A stretch of DNA of 64,000 nucleotides. Source: Luteipulveratus mongoliensis (GTDB lineage Bacteria; Actinomycetota; Actinomycetes; Actinomycetales; Dermatophilaceae). Made by a program: the position numbers and the translations under genes. This document shows, in pieces, positions 9,215 through 17,713 of this stretch. How positions within the stretch are numbered: position 1 is the stretch's first letter; each line of letters opens with the position of its first letter. The DNA lies in NCBI RefSeq assembly GCF_001190945.1, contig NZ_CP011112.1, forward strand, positions 1,674,001 through 1,738,000. The letters are read 5' to 3'. The notes under the pieces were generated by a model. The model ran no database searches. It saw only the letters and a list, made by a program, of their open reading frames with translations, and had not been told where the DNA came from.

Positions 9215-9247
9215 TTCAGGGGCGACTCAGGGATGGTTCGGGGGTAG
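9215..9247. promoter_or_regulatory. Three 11-bp-phased TTCAG/CTCAG repeats, possible response-regulator site
   Basis: TTCAG (9215), CTCAG (9226) and TTCGG (9237) are spaced exactly 11 bp, the geometry of OmpR/PhoP-family binding sites. They sit between the MMPL gene (start 9134) and the divergent membrane-protein gene (start 9368). CTCAGGG (9226-9232) and CCCTGAG (9248-9254) also form an inverted repeat. The same phased pattern appears upstream of the PhoP-like regulator at 15760-15786. Binding is an inference. Confidence 0.42.
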
Positions 9248-9367
9248 CCCTGAGGGGTGACATGCAGACCGCGGGACGTCATACCAAAGTCTGGTACGAC
9301 GCCGCGTCGAGAGGCGTGGGCCATAATCAACGCGCCTCGCTTCGGGGCGTGATCAGGAGGGGGCCGC

Positions 9368-11662
9368 GTGACGACACGCACCAGCACGCGGGCGTCACGT
9401 AGGACCCAGCAGCACGCACCGCTTGACCGTCTGGTCGCGCTGCTTCCGTGGGTGATCACCTTCGTTGTGCTTGCCTTCATCAGTCATGCCGGTGGCGCGC
9501 GCTGGCGTGAGATCGCCGTGTACGTGATCGCGCTTGCGGTGTTCGTCTCCCTCCCCGGAGTCATCACGTGGCGACTCCTGTGGTCCCGACGCGATGAGGA
9601 CACCTGGCTCGACCAGGTCGTGTTCGGCACGCTCCTGGGCCTGTGCCTGCAGCTGCCGGTCTACGTCGTGGGGCGTGTGATCGGCGTACCCTTCCTGCCT
9701 GCGGCGATTCCGCTGGTCGCCCTGGCGATCGCGCTGGTCCGCGACGACCGGCGTTCCCTCTTGCGGCCCCGATTGCAAAGAGTGCCAACGGTTCTCGCCT
9801 GGGGAGTCGCGACAGCAACGACCTTCGCGATGGTCTGGCTCGGCGGCATCGGCTGGCTGACCTGGGCGTACCCACGCACGGACCCGGCCAGTCCCAACGG
9901 TGACGAGCCCTATCAAGTGGCCCTCGTCGCTGAGCTCAAGCACCACTTCCCGCCGCAGATTCCGATGGTCGAGGGGCAGCCCCTGGACTACCACTGGTAC
10001 GTCAACGGCCACCTCGCCGCGATGTCGTGGCTGACCGACCTCACACCGACCGTGCTGCTCGATCGGCTCTTGCTGCCGATGACGACCTTCTTGGTGTTCG
10101 CAGCGACCGGGCTCATCGCGTACCGGCTGACCCGCTCGGCGTGGGCAGGCGCGGGCGCGCCCGTGATTCTCGGGCTCGTCGGTGACTACTCGCCCTTCCA
10201 TGGCAGCAACGCGATGTCGTCGTTCAACGAGCTGTTCTTGTCGTTCTGGGAGCCACTCAGTCCCTCGCTCGGATTCGGGCTGGCTCTCATGTTGCTCACG
10301 GTCCATGTGCTCTTGAAGGTGCTGGGTGAGCGTCGCCCTACGCGAGGCGACCTGGCACTCCTGGCCATCGCCACCTTGATGCTGAGCGGTGCCAAGGCAA
10401 CCTGCCTGCCGATGATGCTGGCCGGCTTGCTCCTGGTCGGCGTGGTCGTCCTGATCCGGCGCCGCCCTCGCCGGACGGTGCTGATCGCGTGCGCGATCAC
10501 CGCAGTCGCCTTGGTGTTCGCGCAGGTGGTGCTGTTCCGCGGCGCCAGCCAAGGCATGTGGATCCAACCACTGCACCTGGGTGAATACATCACCTGGAAA
10601 ATGAAGCTCCCCGGTCACGGGCTGCCGCTCGTCGGAGCGACGGCGTTGATGGTCATCTCGTGGGCGTGCGCCTGGGTGGGTGCGGCGTTCCTGGCCGGCC
10701 GGGCAACGCGTACCGATCTCCGTGTCGTCTTCTTGATCGGCTGCGGAGGCTCGGGCGTGGCAGCAGCGCTCATGCTCGGTCACCCCCACTACAGCGAGGA
10801 CTACTTCGCGAGGTTCGCCGAACCGTTCCTCGCCATCGCTGCCGCGTGGGGTCTGTGGACCGTCCTCTCTCGTTGGCCCGCCCGCCAGCGCGCGCGGCTC
10901 CTGCTCATCGGAGCGACGGCCGGAGTCGTCATCGCCTACCTCGCCCGCAGCAGCACGTCGAGGCCGATCGCGTACGAACCAACGCGGGCGTCGTACGGCC
11001 AGCTCGCCCTCCCGTACGTCATCACCGTCGCCGCCCTGATCGTCGTCGGCGCCGTCGCCTGGTTCGTCGTACGCCGACAGCCTCACGTCGGGCGAACGGC
11101 GATGGTCGCGGCGCTGGTGACCATCGCCGTGACCTCTCTCGGACTGATCCGCGTCCCGGACACCGCGGTCGCTGTCGCCGATCGGCCGTGGCGCAAGGTC
11201 GCGACGCCCCCGCGAGCGACTGCGCCCATCGGACTCGGTGGTCTGGCGGCCGCGCGCTGGGTGCGAGAGCACAGCTCTCCGAATGACCTGCTTGCGACGA
11301 ATGCCCATTGGCGTCAACCGGGTTCGCGAGTCACGCGGGACAACAGGAACATCTGGATCGCAGCCCAGACGGAGCGCCGTGTCCTGCTCGAAGGCTGGGC
11401 TTACACGCCTCCGATCCTCGCCGAGGCAGCGCGTCGACGTATTCGCACACACGCCATCGGCTTCTACGATCCGCCCCTGCTGGCTGCGAATGATGCGGCG
11501 TTCACCCGACCGAGCAACGCCACCTTGGGTCTGATGCGAGATCGCCACGTCCGCTATCTCGTGGTCGACCTGCGCTACCCGTCAGACCTGCCCGGACTGC
11601 AACGAGTCGCCGACCTGCGCTTCCGCACTGGCGACTACGCCGTCCTTGAGGTGCGCCGCTGA
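9368..11662 (+). CDS. Large polytopic membrane protein, GT-C transferase-like
   Basis: A 764-residue protein starting at GTG with at least a dozen hydrophobic segments between about residues 22 and 585, then a soluble C-terminal domain of roughly 170 residues. An acidic loop before the middle helices carries NGDEP and LDYHWYVNGH, which resembles the catalytic first loop of GT-C glycosyltransferases. The soluble tail (AARWVREHSSPNDLL) looks like the periplasmic domain of actinobacterial lipid-linked-sugar transferases. I cannot name the family firmly; a cell-envelope glycosyltransferase using a polyprenyl-sugar donor is the best inference. A small palindrome (TACCA, 5 bp, TGGTA; 9282-9296) lies in its promoter region. 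Confidence 0.85.
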   Translation: MTTRTSTRASRRTQQHAPLDRLVALLPWVITFVVLAFISHAGGARWREIAVYVIALAVFVSLPGVITWRLLWSRRDEDTWLDQVVFGTLLGLCLQLPVYVVGRVIGVPFLPAAIPLVALAIALVRDDRRSLLRPRLQRVPTVLAWGVATATTFAMVWLGGIGWLTWAYPRTDPASPNGDEPYQVALVAELKHHFPPQIPMVEGQPLDYHWYVNGHLAAMSWLTDLTPTVLLDRLLLPMTTFLVFAATGLIAYRLTRSAWAGAGAPVILGLVGDYSPFHGSNAMSSFNELFLSFWEPLSPSLGFGLALMLLTVHVLLKVLGERRPTRGDLALLAIATLMLSGAKATCLPMMLAGLLLVGVVVLIRRRPRRTVLIACAITAVALVFAQVVLFRGASQGMWIQPLHLGEYITWKMKLPGHGLPLVGATALMVISWACAWVGAAFLAGRATRTDLRVVFLIGCGGSGVAAALMLGHPHYSEDYFARFAEPFLAIAAAWGLWTVLSRWPARQRARLLLIGATAGVVIAYLARSSTSRPIAYEPTRASYGQLALPYVITVAALIVVGAVAWFVVRRQPHVGRTAMVAALVTIAVTSLGLIRVPDTAVAVADRPWRKVATPPRATAPIGLGGLAAARWVREHSSPNDLLATNAHWRQPGSRVTRDNRNIWIAAQTERRVLLEGWAYTPPILAEAARRRIRTHAIGFYDPPLLAANDAAFTRPSNATLGLMRDRHVRYLVVDLRYPSDLPGLQRVADLRFRTGDYAVLEVRR

Positions 11663-11707
11663 GCGCGGTCGGTCGAAGACTGACCTGCGGGGTGCGTACA
11701 GCACGAA

Positions 11708-11738
11708 GGCGCCTCCCGGCGTAAGCCTGGGAGGCGCC
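11708..11738. terminator. Bidirectional-type terminator hairpin
   Basis: GGCGCCTCCC (11708-11717) and GGGAGGCGCC (11729-11738) form a perfect 10-bp stem with an 11-nt loop, between the convergent membrane-protein and protease genes. A further short inverted repeat (GACCTGG/CCAGGTC) follows. Confidence 0.78.
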
Positions 11739-11824
11739 CTTGGACCTGGTGTGAGCCCGTCACAGCTCCCAGGTCTACCCCGTACTGGCCGGCCACACGG
11801 AGGAAGGGCATGACCGGCCATTGA

Positions 11825-13384
11825 TCACGACGACGAGGAGTCAGCGCCTAGCGTCGCCGTGATGTTCTGACGCTTGCCGTCCCGCACGACGGAGAGCGTC
11901 ACCTTCTGGCCGACGGTGCGCTCGCGCACCTGCCCGACCAGAGAGGTTGAGGAGTCGACGGACTCGCCGTCGATGGAGACGATCGTGTCGCCTTCCTTGA
12001 GCCCGGCCTTCGCAGCAGCGCTGCCCGGGTTGACCTTGGAGACCTTGGCACCTGTCAGGGTGGCCGCGCCGTCCTTGACCTGAGCGCTGGTCGCCGAGAT
12101 GCCGAGCTGGGCGTGCTGCGCCTTGCCGGACTTCATCAGCTGGCCGGTGATGTTCTTGACCACCGTCACCGGGATCGCGAAGCCGATGCCGATGTTGCCG
12201 GCCTGGTCCTGACCCGAGCTGCCGGCGTTGGGGATCGAGGAGTTGATCCCGACGAGCCTGCCACTGCCGTCGACCAGCGCACCACCGCTGTTGCCGGGGT
12301 TGATGGCCGCGCTCGTCTGGATCGCGTTGGTCACGACCTCGTCCGACTGGGTGGGCTGCTGCGGATCCTGCTGCGGGTTCTGCTGACCCTGGCCGGGGGT
12401 CTGCGGCTGGTCCTGGCCACCGCCGCTGCTCTGCGTGCTCACCGGACGGTTCAGCGCGCTGACGATGCCGGTGGTCACGGTGCCCGACAGGCCGAGCGGG
12501 TTGCCGACCGCCATGACCGGCTGGCCGACGACGAGCTTGGAGTCGTCGCCGATCGTCACGGGCGTCAGGCCCTTGGGCGGGCTCGTCAGCTTGATGACGG
12601 CCAGGTCGGTGGACGGGTCCTTGCCGACCACCGTGGCGTCGTACTGACGGCCGTCATTCAGGGTGACCGTGAGCTTGCCGCCGTCGGCGACCACGTGGTT
12701 GTTGGTGATGATGTTGCCCGCGGTGTCGAGGATGACGCCCGAGCCCTGGTCACCGCCGCCACCGTTGGTCTCGAGCGTGATCGAGACGACGCTGGGCGCG
12801 ACCTTGGCAGCCGTAGCCGACCAGTTCACCGAGCCCGCATCAGCGAAGTCGGCCGGGTTGGCCTTCACCACCGTGGTCGGGCCGGCGGCCGACGGGCTGC
12901 CGCCATTGTTGTCGTCCCGCGTCGCGGCGTAGGTGCCGCCGCTGGCGAGCGCGGCCGCGAGGAGCGCGGCGAGCGGTACGGCGACCCAGGGTGCCCGTCC
13001 ACTGCGCCCGGTGCTCGTGGTGCTGGCGTGCTGGGCGTACGCCGGTGCTTGCGCTCCGTAGGGCTGGTGGCTCGACGTGGGGGCGCCCCACGTCGAGGCC
13101 GGCGGCCCATGGTGCGCAGCTGCGGGATGTCCCTGCTGAGGAGCCATGGGCTGCGGGCCAGTGTGCTGCGGACTAGTCGGCTGCGGGCCGGTGTGCTGTG
13201 ACTGCTGAACCGGCGCGTGCTCAGCCGGCGTCGGCGGTGCGGGCACGGGCTGAGCCGGCGACTGCTGGGGGTGAGCGCCGGCGGCAGGTGAGCCCTCAGG
13301 CGCTGGCACTGCCGGGGGGACAGGCGGAATGGGCTGCGTGTGCTCGGGATTCGAGCCCTGGGGCTGCTGGTCGTCCTGCGTCAT
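11825..13384 (-). CDS. HtrA/DegP-like membrane-anchored serine protease with PDZ domain
   Basis: A 519-residue protein. The first 130 residues are Pro/Gln/Ala-rich and cytoplasmic, with a repeated QHTGPQP unit. One transmembrane helix (about 134-155) follows, then a trypsin-like domain with the triad His230 (NNHVVADG), Asp260 (STDLAVIKL) and Ser366 (GNSGGAL), and a C-terminal PDZ domain. The protease domain has a Gln/Pro-rich insertion near 320-350. It faces outside and should degrade misfolded envelope proteins. It lies 44 bp downstream of the sensor kinase and on the same strand, as in actinobacterial kinase-HtrA operons. A GTG at 13387 is also in frame, but AGGAG is better placed for ATG 13384. 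Confidence 0.94.
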   Translation of the reverse strand: MTQDDQQPQGSNPEHTQPIPPVPPAVPAPEGSPAAGAHPQQSPAQPVPAPPTPAEHAPVQQSQHTGPQPTSPQHTGPQPMAPQQGHPAAAHHGPPASTWGAPTSSHQPYGAQAPAYAQHASTTSTGRSGRAPWVAVPLAALLAAALASGGTYAATRDDNNGGSPSAAGPTTVVKANPADFADAGSVNWSATAAKVAPSVVSITLETNGGGGDQGSGVILDTAGNIITNNHVVADGGKLTVTLNDGRQYDATVVGKDPSTDLAVIKLTSPPKGLTPVTIGDDSKLVVGQPVMAVGNPLGLSGTVTTGIVSALNRPVSTQSSGGGQDQPQTPGQGQQNPQQDPQQPTQSDEVVTNAIQTSAAINPGNSGGALVDGSGRLVGINSSIPNAGSSGQDQAGNIGIGFAIPVTVVKNITGQLMKSGKAQHAQLGISATSAQVKDGAATLTGAKVSKVNPGSAAAKAGLKEGDTIVSIDGESVDSSTSLVGQVRERTVGQKVTLSVVRDGKRQNITATLGADSSSS

Positions 13385-13431
13385 CACATGCTCCTCAGCT
13401 GCTACGGCGCACTCTCTAGGAGCGCTAGGTC

Positions 13432-15036
13432 TTACTGAACTGCTTGGGTCTGGACGGGTCCTGGCCGGTCACTGTGAGACACCTGTGGAATGCGCACGAT
13501 GAAGGTCGCGCCACCGCCTGGTGTCTCCTCGACATGCACGGTGCCGCCGTGGCTCTGCACGATGGCGGCTGCGATGGCGAGTCCGAGGCCGCTACCGCCG
13601 CTAGCGCTGTTGCGGCTGGCGTCGGCTCGGTAGAAGCGCTCGAAGATACGTCGGCGCTGGTCGGGCGGAACGCCGTCGCCGTGGTCGCGCACCTGGAGCT
13701 CGGCGTTCCAGCCGCGGGTGCCGACCGCGATCTCAATGGGGGTCTGCTCAGGGGTGTATCGGATGGCGTTGGCCATCAGATTGGTGACGACCTGGCGGAG
13801 TCCGGCCTCCTCGCCGAAAACCACGGCTGCCTGCACGGGTCCATCGAGCCCGACCAGGCGGATCTCGCGGTCGTGGTCGAGCGCCTGAGCATCCTGCGTC
13901 GCGTCGGCTCCGATGACCGTGAGATCGACCGGGCCGAGGTTGCGGGGCTGCTCGCCCGGTGCGGGCTGGCGGCGTTCGAGCCGTGTCAGTGTCAGCAGGT
14001 CCTCGACCAGTACGCCCATGCGCGTCGCCTCGTCCTCGATCCGTCGCATCGCGGAGCGGACGTCCTCAGGCTCGGACACGGCGCCCTGGCGGAACAGCTC
14101 GGCGTACCCCCTCACGGTGGCGAGCGGCGTACGGAGCTCATGAGACGCGTCAGCCACGAATTGGCGCATCCGGTCCTCCGAGGCGGCCCGCACGACGAAC
14201 GACTCCTCGATCTGCGCGAGCATCACGTTGAGCGAGTGCGACAGGCTGGAGACCTCGTCCTTGGTGGCTGCCTCGGGGACGCGTCGGCTCAGGTCTCCCG
14301 CGGCGATCGCCTTGGCGGTGTCCTCGATCTGGCGCAGCGGCCGGAAGGCCCGCCGGATCGCGAACCACCCGAGCAGCGCACAGGTCGCCAGCGCCAGCAG
14401 CGCGATCAGCACGCTGAACCAGCGCACCTTGGTCACGATGATGTCGACCCGATCGAGGGAGACCGCCACCGCGTAGAGGCCACCGTCGTCGGTCGTACCG
14501 GCAACCACCATCCAGCGCGTCGAGCCGCCGCCGGCGGACTGTACGACGAAGGGCTGGTGGTCAATGACGCGCGGCGAGGTGATGGTCAGGTTGGGGAAGC
14601 GCGGCTTGGGCCCGTTGGTCGTCGGGGTGGTGTCCGTCGAGTCCTCGTTGATGGGCGAGACCGGTAGGTCGCGGATCTCGGCGACGGGCCGGTCAGCGGT
14701 GGCCGGAAGGATGATGCGGGTGGCGTAGGTGTTCTCGGGGACGACCGCATCGATCGTGGTGTTGCGGTTCTCGACGACGGCGTCGTGGGCGGCCTTGGCG
14801 ATCGGTCGGTACGACTGCCGCAGCTCCGTGGACTGGCGCTCCTCGAGATAGCTGCGCAGCTGGTGCGCGCCGGCCGTGCCCGTGATGGCGAGAGCCGCCG
14901 CCAGCAGGCTGAGCATGACGGCCACGAGCCGCAGCCGCAGCGGCATCTCGTGCAAGGGCTCGGTCAGCTTGTCGCGGGTGCGCTGGGCCGCCGCCGACGT
15001 CCTGGCTGCGGCTGGCGCAGGCGCCGGAGAACTCAC
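13432..15036 (-). CDS. PhoR-like sensor histidine kinase
   Basis: A 534-residue class-I kinase. Transmembrane helices at about 36-57 and 205-226 flank an extracytoplasmic sensor domain of about 145 residues. A HAMP linker (227-280) leads to a HisKA domain with the phospho-acceptor His299 in DASHELRTPL, and a C-terminal HATPase_c domain with N, G1 and G2 boxes (NLMANAIRYTP, DHGDGVP, GSGLGLAI). Its start overlaps the stop of the response regulator by 4 nt (ATGA), so the two are translationally coupled. The signal is unknown; association with a downstream HtrA protease suggests envelope stress. Confidence 0.95.
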   Translation of the reverse strand: MSSPAPAPAAARTSAAAQRTRDKLTEPLHEMPLRLRLVAVMLSLLAAALAITGTAGAHQLRSYLEERQSTELRQSYRPIAKAAHDAVVENRNTTIDAVVPENTYATRIILPATADRPVAEIRDLPVSPINEDSTDTTPTTNGPKPRFPNLTITSPRVIDHQPFVVQSAGGGSTRWMVVAGTTDDGGLYAVAVSLDRVDIIVTKVRWFSVLIALLALATCALLGWFAIRRAFRPLRQIEDTAKAIAAGDLSRRVPEAATKDEVSSLSHSLNVMLAQIEESFVVRAASEDRMRQFVADASHELRTPLATVRGYAELFRQGAVSEPEDVRSAMRRIEDEATRMGVLVEDLLTLTRLERRQPAPGEQPRNLGPVDLTVIGADATQDAQALDHDREIRLVGLDGPVQAAVVFGEEAGLRQVVTNLMANAIRYTPEQTPIEIAVGTRGWNAELQVRDHGDGVPPDQRRRIFERFYRADASRNSASGGSGLGLAIAAAIVQSHGGTVHVEETPGGGATFIVRIPQVSHSDRPGPVQTQAVQ

Positions 15037-15737
15037 TCCCGAGGCTCGCGCAGGACGTAGCCGACGCCGCGCTTGGTGTGGATCAGCGCGGGCCCGTCGA
15101 CGTCGATCTTGCGACGCAGGTAGGAGATGTAGGACTCGACGATGCCGGACTCACCGCGGAAGTCGTAGTCCCAGACGTGGTCCAGGATCTGCGCCTTGGA
15201 CAGCACGCGGCCGGAGTTGAGCATGAGGTAGCGCAGCAGCTTGAACTCGGTCGGGGAGACGTCGATGACCTTGCCCGCCCGGCGTACCTCGTGTGAGTCC
15301 TCGTCCAGCTCGAGGTCGGCGACCGCTATCGCCGCCCGGTCGCCGGGCTCCTCGGTCTGAGTACGTCGCAGCACGGCTCGGATGCGCGCCACCACCTCTT
15401 CGAGGCTGAACGGCTTGGTGACGTAGTCGTCGCCGCCCACCGTGAGTCCCTTGACCTTGTCGTCGACAGAGTCGCGAGCGGTCAGGAACACGATCGGCAC
15501 CTCGTGGCCGTTGCCCCGCAGCTTGCGGGTGACGGTGAAGCCGTCCATGTCCGGCAGCATCACGTCGAGGACGGCGAGGTCGATCTCGTTGTCGTCAGCC
15601 AGCTGGAGCGCATCGCGTCCGTTGGCGGCCGTATGGACCTCGAAGCCGGCGAACTTCAGGCTCGTCGCCAACAGCTCGCGGATGTTGGTCTCGTCCTCGA
15701 CGACGAGGAGGCGTGCCTCAGGTGCGGATGTGCTCAT
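15033..15737 (-). CDS. PhoP-like OmpR-family response regulator
   Basis: A 234-residue regulator with a receiver domain (phospho-acceptor Asp58 in LAVLDVMLPD, conserved Lys in VTKPFS) and a C-terminal winged-helix DNA-binding domain ending RRKIDVDGPALIHTKRGVGYVLRE. Overall it is closest to the mycobacterial PhoP type as I recall it. The start is ATG 15737, preceded by a GGAGG-type site; the frame extends 20 codons farther with no better site. It is the first gene of the regulator-kinase-HtrA operon. Three 11-bp-phased repeats just upstream suggest autoregulation. Confidence 0.95.
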   Translation of the reverse strand: MSTSAPEARLLVVEDETNIRELLATSLKFAGFEVHTAANGRDALQLADDNEIDLAVLDVMLPDMDGFTVTRKLRGNGHEVPIVFLTARDSVDDKVKGLTVGGDDYVTKPFSLEEVVARIRAVLRRTQTEEPGDRAAIAVADLELDEDSHEVRRAGKVIDVSPTEFKLLRYLMLNSGRVLSKAQILDHVWDYDFRGESGIVESYISYLRRKIDVDGPALIHTKRGVGYVLREPRE

Positions 15738-15758
15738 AGGACCACCCTCCGCCTCATT

Positions 15759-15787
15759 CCTGAGAGTCGTCTGGGAGTCCCCTGGGG
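15759..15787 (-). promoter_or_regulatory. Three 11-bp-phased CCCAG/CTCAG repeats upstream of the PhoP-like operon
   Basis: Read on the minus strand, CCCAG (15786-15782), CCCAG (15775-15771) and CTCAG (15764-15760) recur at exactly 11 bp, with partly conserved GACT spacers. This is the arrangement expected for an OmpR-family dimer array. The last unit ends 22 nt before the regulator's ATG. A similar triplet occurs at 9215-9247. Confidence 0.5.
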
Positions 15788-15799
15788 GGCGAACCACCG

Positions 15800-15902
15800 C
15801 TGGTCGAGTAGCCGGAGCGCTAGCGGAGGCGTATCGAGACCTGCTGCGCGCGGTCGCCGGGTCTCGATACGTCTCGGCTAGCGCCTCGCCTACTCGACCA
15901 GC
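15800..15902. repeat. Inverted pair of the 40-bp GGTCTCGATACG repeat
   Basis: The left arm (15800-15841) and right arm (15859-15902) are inverted copies of a roughly 40-bp unit running from GGTCTCGATACG to TACTCGACCAGC, around a 17-nt centre. Transcripts would fold into a long imperfect hairpin. Unlike the copy at 17812, this one lies between divergent genes (PhoP-like operon and MarR-MFS operon), so it is not in a terminator position. Related copies are at 17812-17914, 41170-41211 and 60050-60092. Confidence 0.9.
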
Positions 15903-15939
15903 GATGGAAGGGTTACTGAAATAGTTAGCGAAAGTAATG

Positions 15940-15965
15940 AGTTATCCTAGTTACCTAGGTTAACT
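15940..15965. promoter_or_regulatory. MarR-type operator upstream of the MarR-MFS operon
   Basis: A 26-bp near-palindrome runs from AGTTA through CCTAG, then CTAGG to TAACT, with only two mismatched base pairs (positions 6 and 12 of each half). It lies 36 bp before the MarR start in an AT-rich stretch that should hold the promoter. Autoregulation by the downstream MarR protein is the natural inference. Confidence 0.66.
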
Positions 15966-16001
15966 AGTTCAGGAGGGGCCACGTCACAGGCACCAGCACA
16001 G

Positions 16002-16424
16002 ATGAGTCCAGCCGCACGCCGCCGGCTCGCCGGAGAGCTGCGCTCGGTCTGCATGCGGATCAGCCGCAGAGCACGATTCGAGAACACCGAAACCATTGCG
16101 CCGCACCAGTTCTCGGTGCTGGCCCGGCTCGAGAAGAGCACCGCCACCGCGCGTGAGCTCGCCGAGTACGAGTGCGTGAGCCCGCCGTCCATGTCACGCA
16201 CGATCAACGCCCTGGTCGAGAAGGCGTACATCAGTCGGTCGGACAATCCCGACGACGGACGACAGGTGATTCTCACACTGACGTCCGAGGGGCGTACGGC
16301 GCTCAAGGCCACCCGCCGCTCGCGAGACGAGTGGATGCTGAAGCGTCTCGGCGACCTGACCGAGGAGGAGTGCCGAGTCCTGGAACAGGCCCGCGACATC
16401 CTCACCCGCGTGGCAACCCGATGA
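16002..16424 (+). CDS. MarR-family transcriptional regulator of an efflux operon
   Basis: A 140-residue MarR repressor. The winged-helix core is ARELAEYECVSPPSMSRTI followed by the wing with D-GRQ. ATG 16002 is the only reasonable start in frame; the strong AGGAGG at 15971-15976 lies 25 nt away, which is too far, so initiation is either leaderless-like or uses a weak site. Its stop overlaps the start of the MFS gene (ATGA), the classic arrangement of a drug-responsive repressor with its pump. Confidence 0.9.
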   Translation: MSPAARRRLAGELRSVCMRISRRARFENTETIAPHQFSVLARLEKSTATARELAEYECVSPPSMSRTINALVEKAYISRSDNPDDGRQVILTLTSEGRTALKATRRSRDEWMLKRLGDLTEEECRVLEQARDILTRVATR

Positions 16425-17713
16425 GTCCTACGTTCGCCTCCCTCTCTATCCGCAACTACCGGATCTACTTCTTCGGGGCCCTCGTCTCCAACGTCGGGAC
16501 GTGGATGGGCCGCGTCTCGCAGGACTGGCTGGTCCTGACCGAGCTCACCGATCACGACTCGACGGCGCTCGGCATCGTGACTGCGTTGCAGTTCGCGCCC
16601 GTCGTGCTGCTGGCGCCGTGGGCGGGGGCGCTGGCCGACCGCTTCCGCAAGCGCCGCATCCTCTTCGGGACCCAGACGGCGCTCGCCGTCACCTCCGCGA
16701 TCCTGGCTGTCCTGACGCTCACGGGCGTCGTACAGCTCTGGCATGTCTACCTGCTCGCCCTCCTGCAGGGCATCGCCACGGCCGCGGACAACCCGACGCG
16801 CCAGGCGTTCGTGTCGGAGATGGTGCCGCAGGACCGCATCAGCAACGCCGTCGGCCTCAACAGCTCGTCGTTCAACGCTGCGCGCCTCATCGGTCCGGGG
16901 TTCGCCGGGCTGCTGATCGCCTGGATCGGCACCGGCTGGACGCTGGTCTTCAACACCGTGTCGTTCGTGTCCGTGCTGTTCGCGCTGAAGATCATGCGGG
17001 GGAGCGAGCTGCAGACGCCACCGCTGGCCAAGGGACGTGGCGGCCTGCGTGAGGGCTTCGCCTACGTGCGGCACCGCCCCGACATCATGCTGATCATGGC
17101 CATGGTGTTCATGCTCGGCACGTTCGGGATGAACTTCCAGATCACCACCGCGCTCATGGCGACGACCGTGTTCGGCAAGGGGGCGGGGGAGTTCGGGCTG
17201 CTCGGCTCGATCATGGCGATCGGGTCGCTGTCGGCCGCGCTGATGTCAGCCGGTCGAAGCCAGCCGCGGCTGCGGGTGCTGATCGTGGCGCTCGTCGGCT
17301 TCACCATCGCGTCGGGTGCGGCTGCGCTCGCACCGTCGTACGTCTGGTTCGCCATTCTGCTCGTGCCGGTCGGACTGACCGCCATGACCGTGATGCCGAC
17401 CGCGAACTCGATGGTCCAGCTCAGCGTCGCACCGGAGATGCGCGGTCGCGTGATGGCGCTCTACATGGCGATCTTCATGGGCGGTACGCCGATCGGTGCG
17501 CCCCTCATCGGCTGGGTCGGCGCGACGTACGGTGCCCGCTGGACCATCCTGGTGGGCAGTATCGCCACGGGTCTGACGGCCATAGGTGCGACCATCTACG
17601 TCATGCGACGCGACGACATACGACTCCGCTACGAGTGGGACCGTGGGCCGCACCTCGACGTGCTCCGGCCACGCGACCGTGCTGAAGCTCTGACGCCGGA
17701 GCAGGTCCGATGA
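16421..17713 (+). CDS. MFS transporter, EntS/MFS_3 type
   Basis: A 430-residue major facilitator with 12 predicted helices. The loop after helix 2 carries the family motif A of the pump type (GALADRFRKRR). Relatives with the N-terminal SIRNYRIYFFG segment export siderophores or hydrophobic drugs. The start ATG 16421 overlaps the MarR stop. The reading frame is open farther upstream, but that part is the MarR gene in another frame. Confidence 0.93.
   Translation: MSPTFASLSIRNYRIYFFGALVSNVGTWMGRVSQDWLVLTELTDHDSTALGIVTALQFAPVVLLAPWAGALADRFRKRRILFGTQTALAVTSAILAVLTLTGVVQLWHVYLLALLQGIATAADNPTRQAFVSEMVPQDRISNAVGLNSSSFNAARLIGPGFAGLLIAWIGTGWTLVFNTVSFVSVLFALKIMRGSELQTPPLAKGRGGLREGFAYVRHRPDIMLIMAMVFMLGTFGMNFQITTALMATTVFGKGAGEFGLLGSIMAIGSLSAALMSAGRSQPRLRVLIVALVGFTIASGAAALAPSYVWFAILLVPVGLTAMTVMPTANSMVQLSVAPEMRGRVMALYMAIFMGGTPIGAPLIGWVGATYGARWTILVGSIATGLTAIGATIYVMRRDDIRLRYEWDRGPHLDVLRPRDRAEALTPEQVR

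Noticed and set aside
9395-11548. 717-codon open frame antisense to the large membrane protein
   Set aside because: Composition is dominated by Gln, Arg, Asp and His and lacks any motif. The plus-strand frame shows coherent membrane helices.
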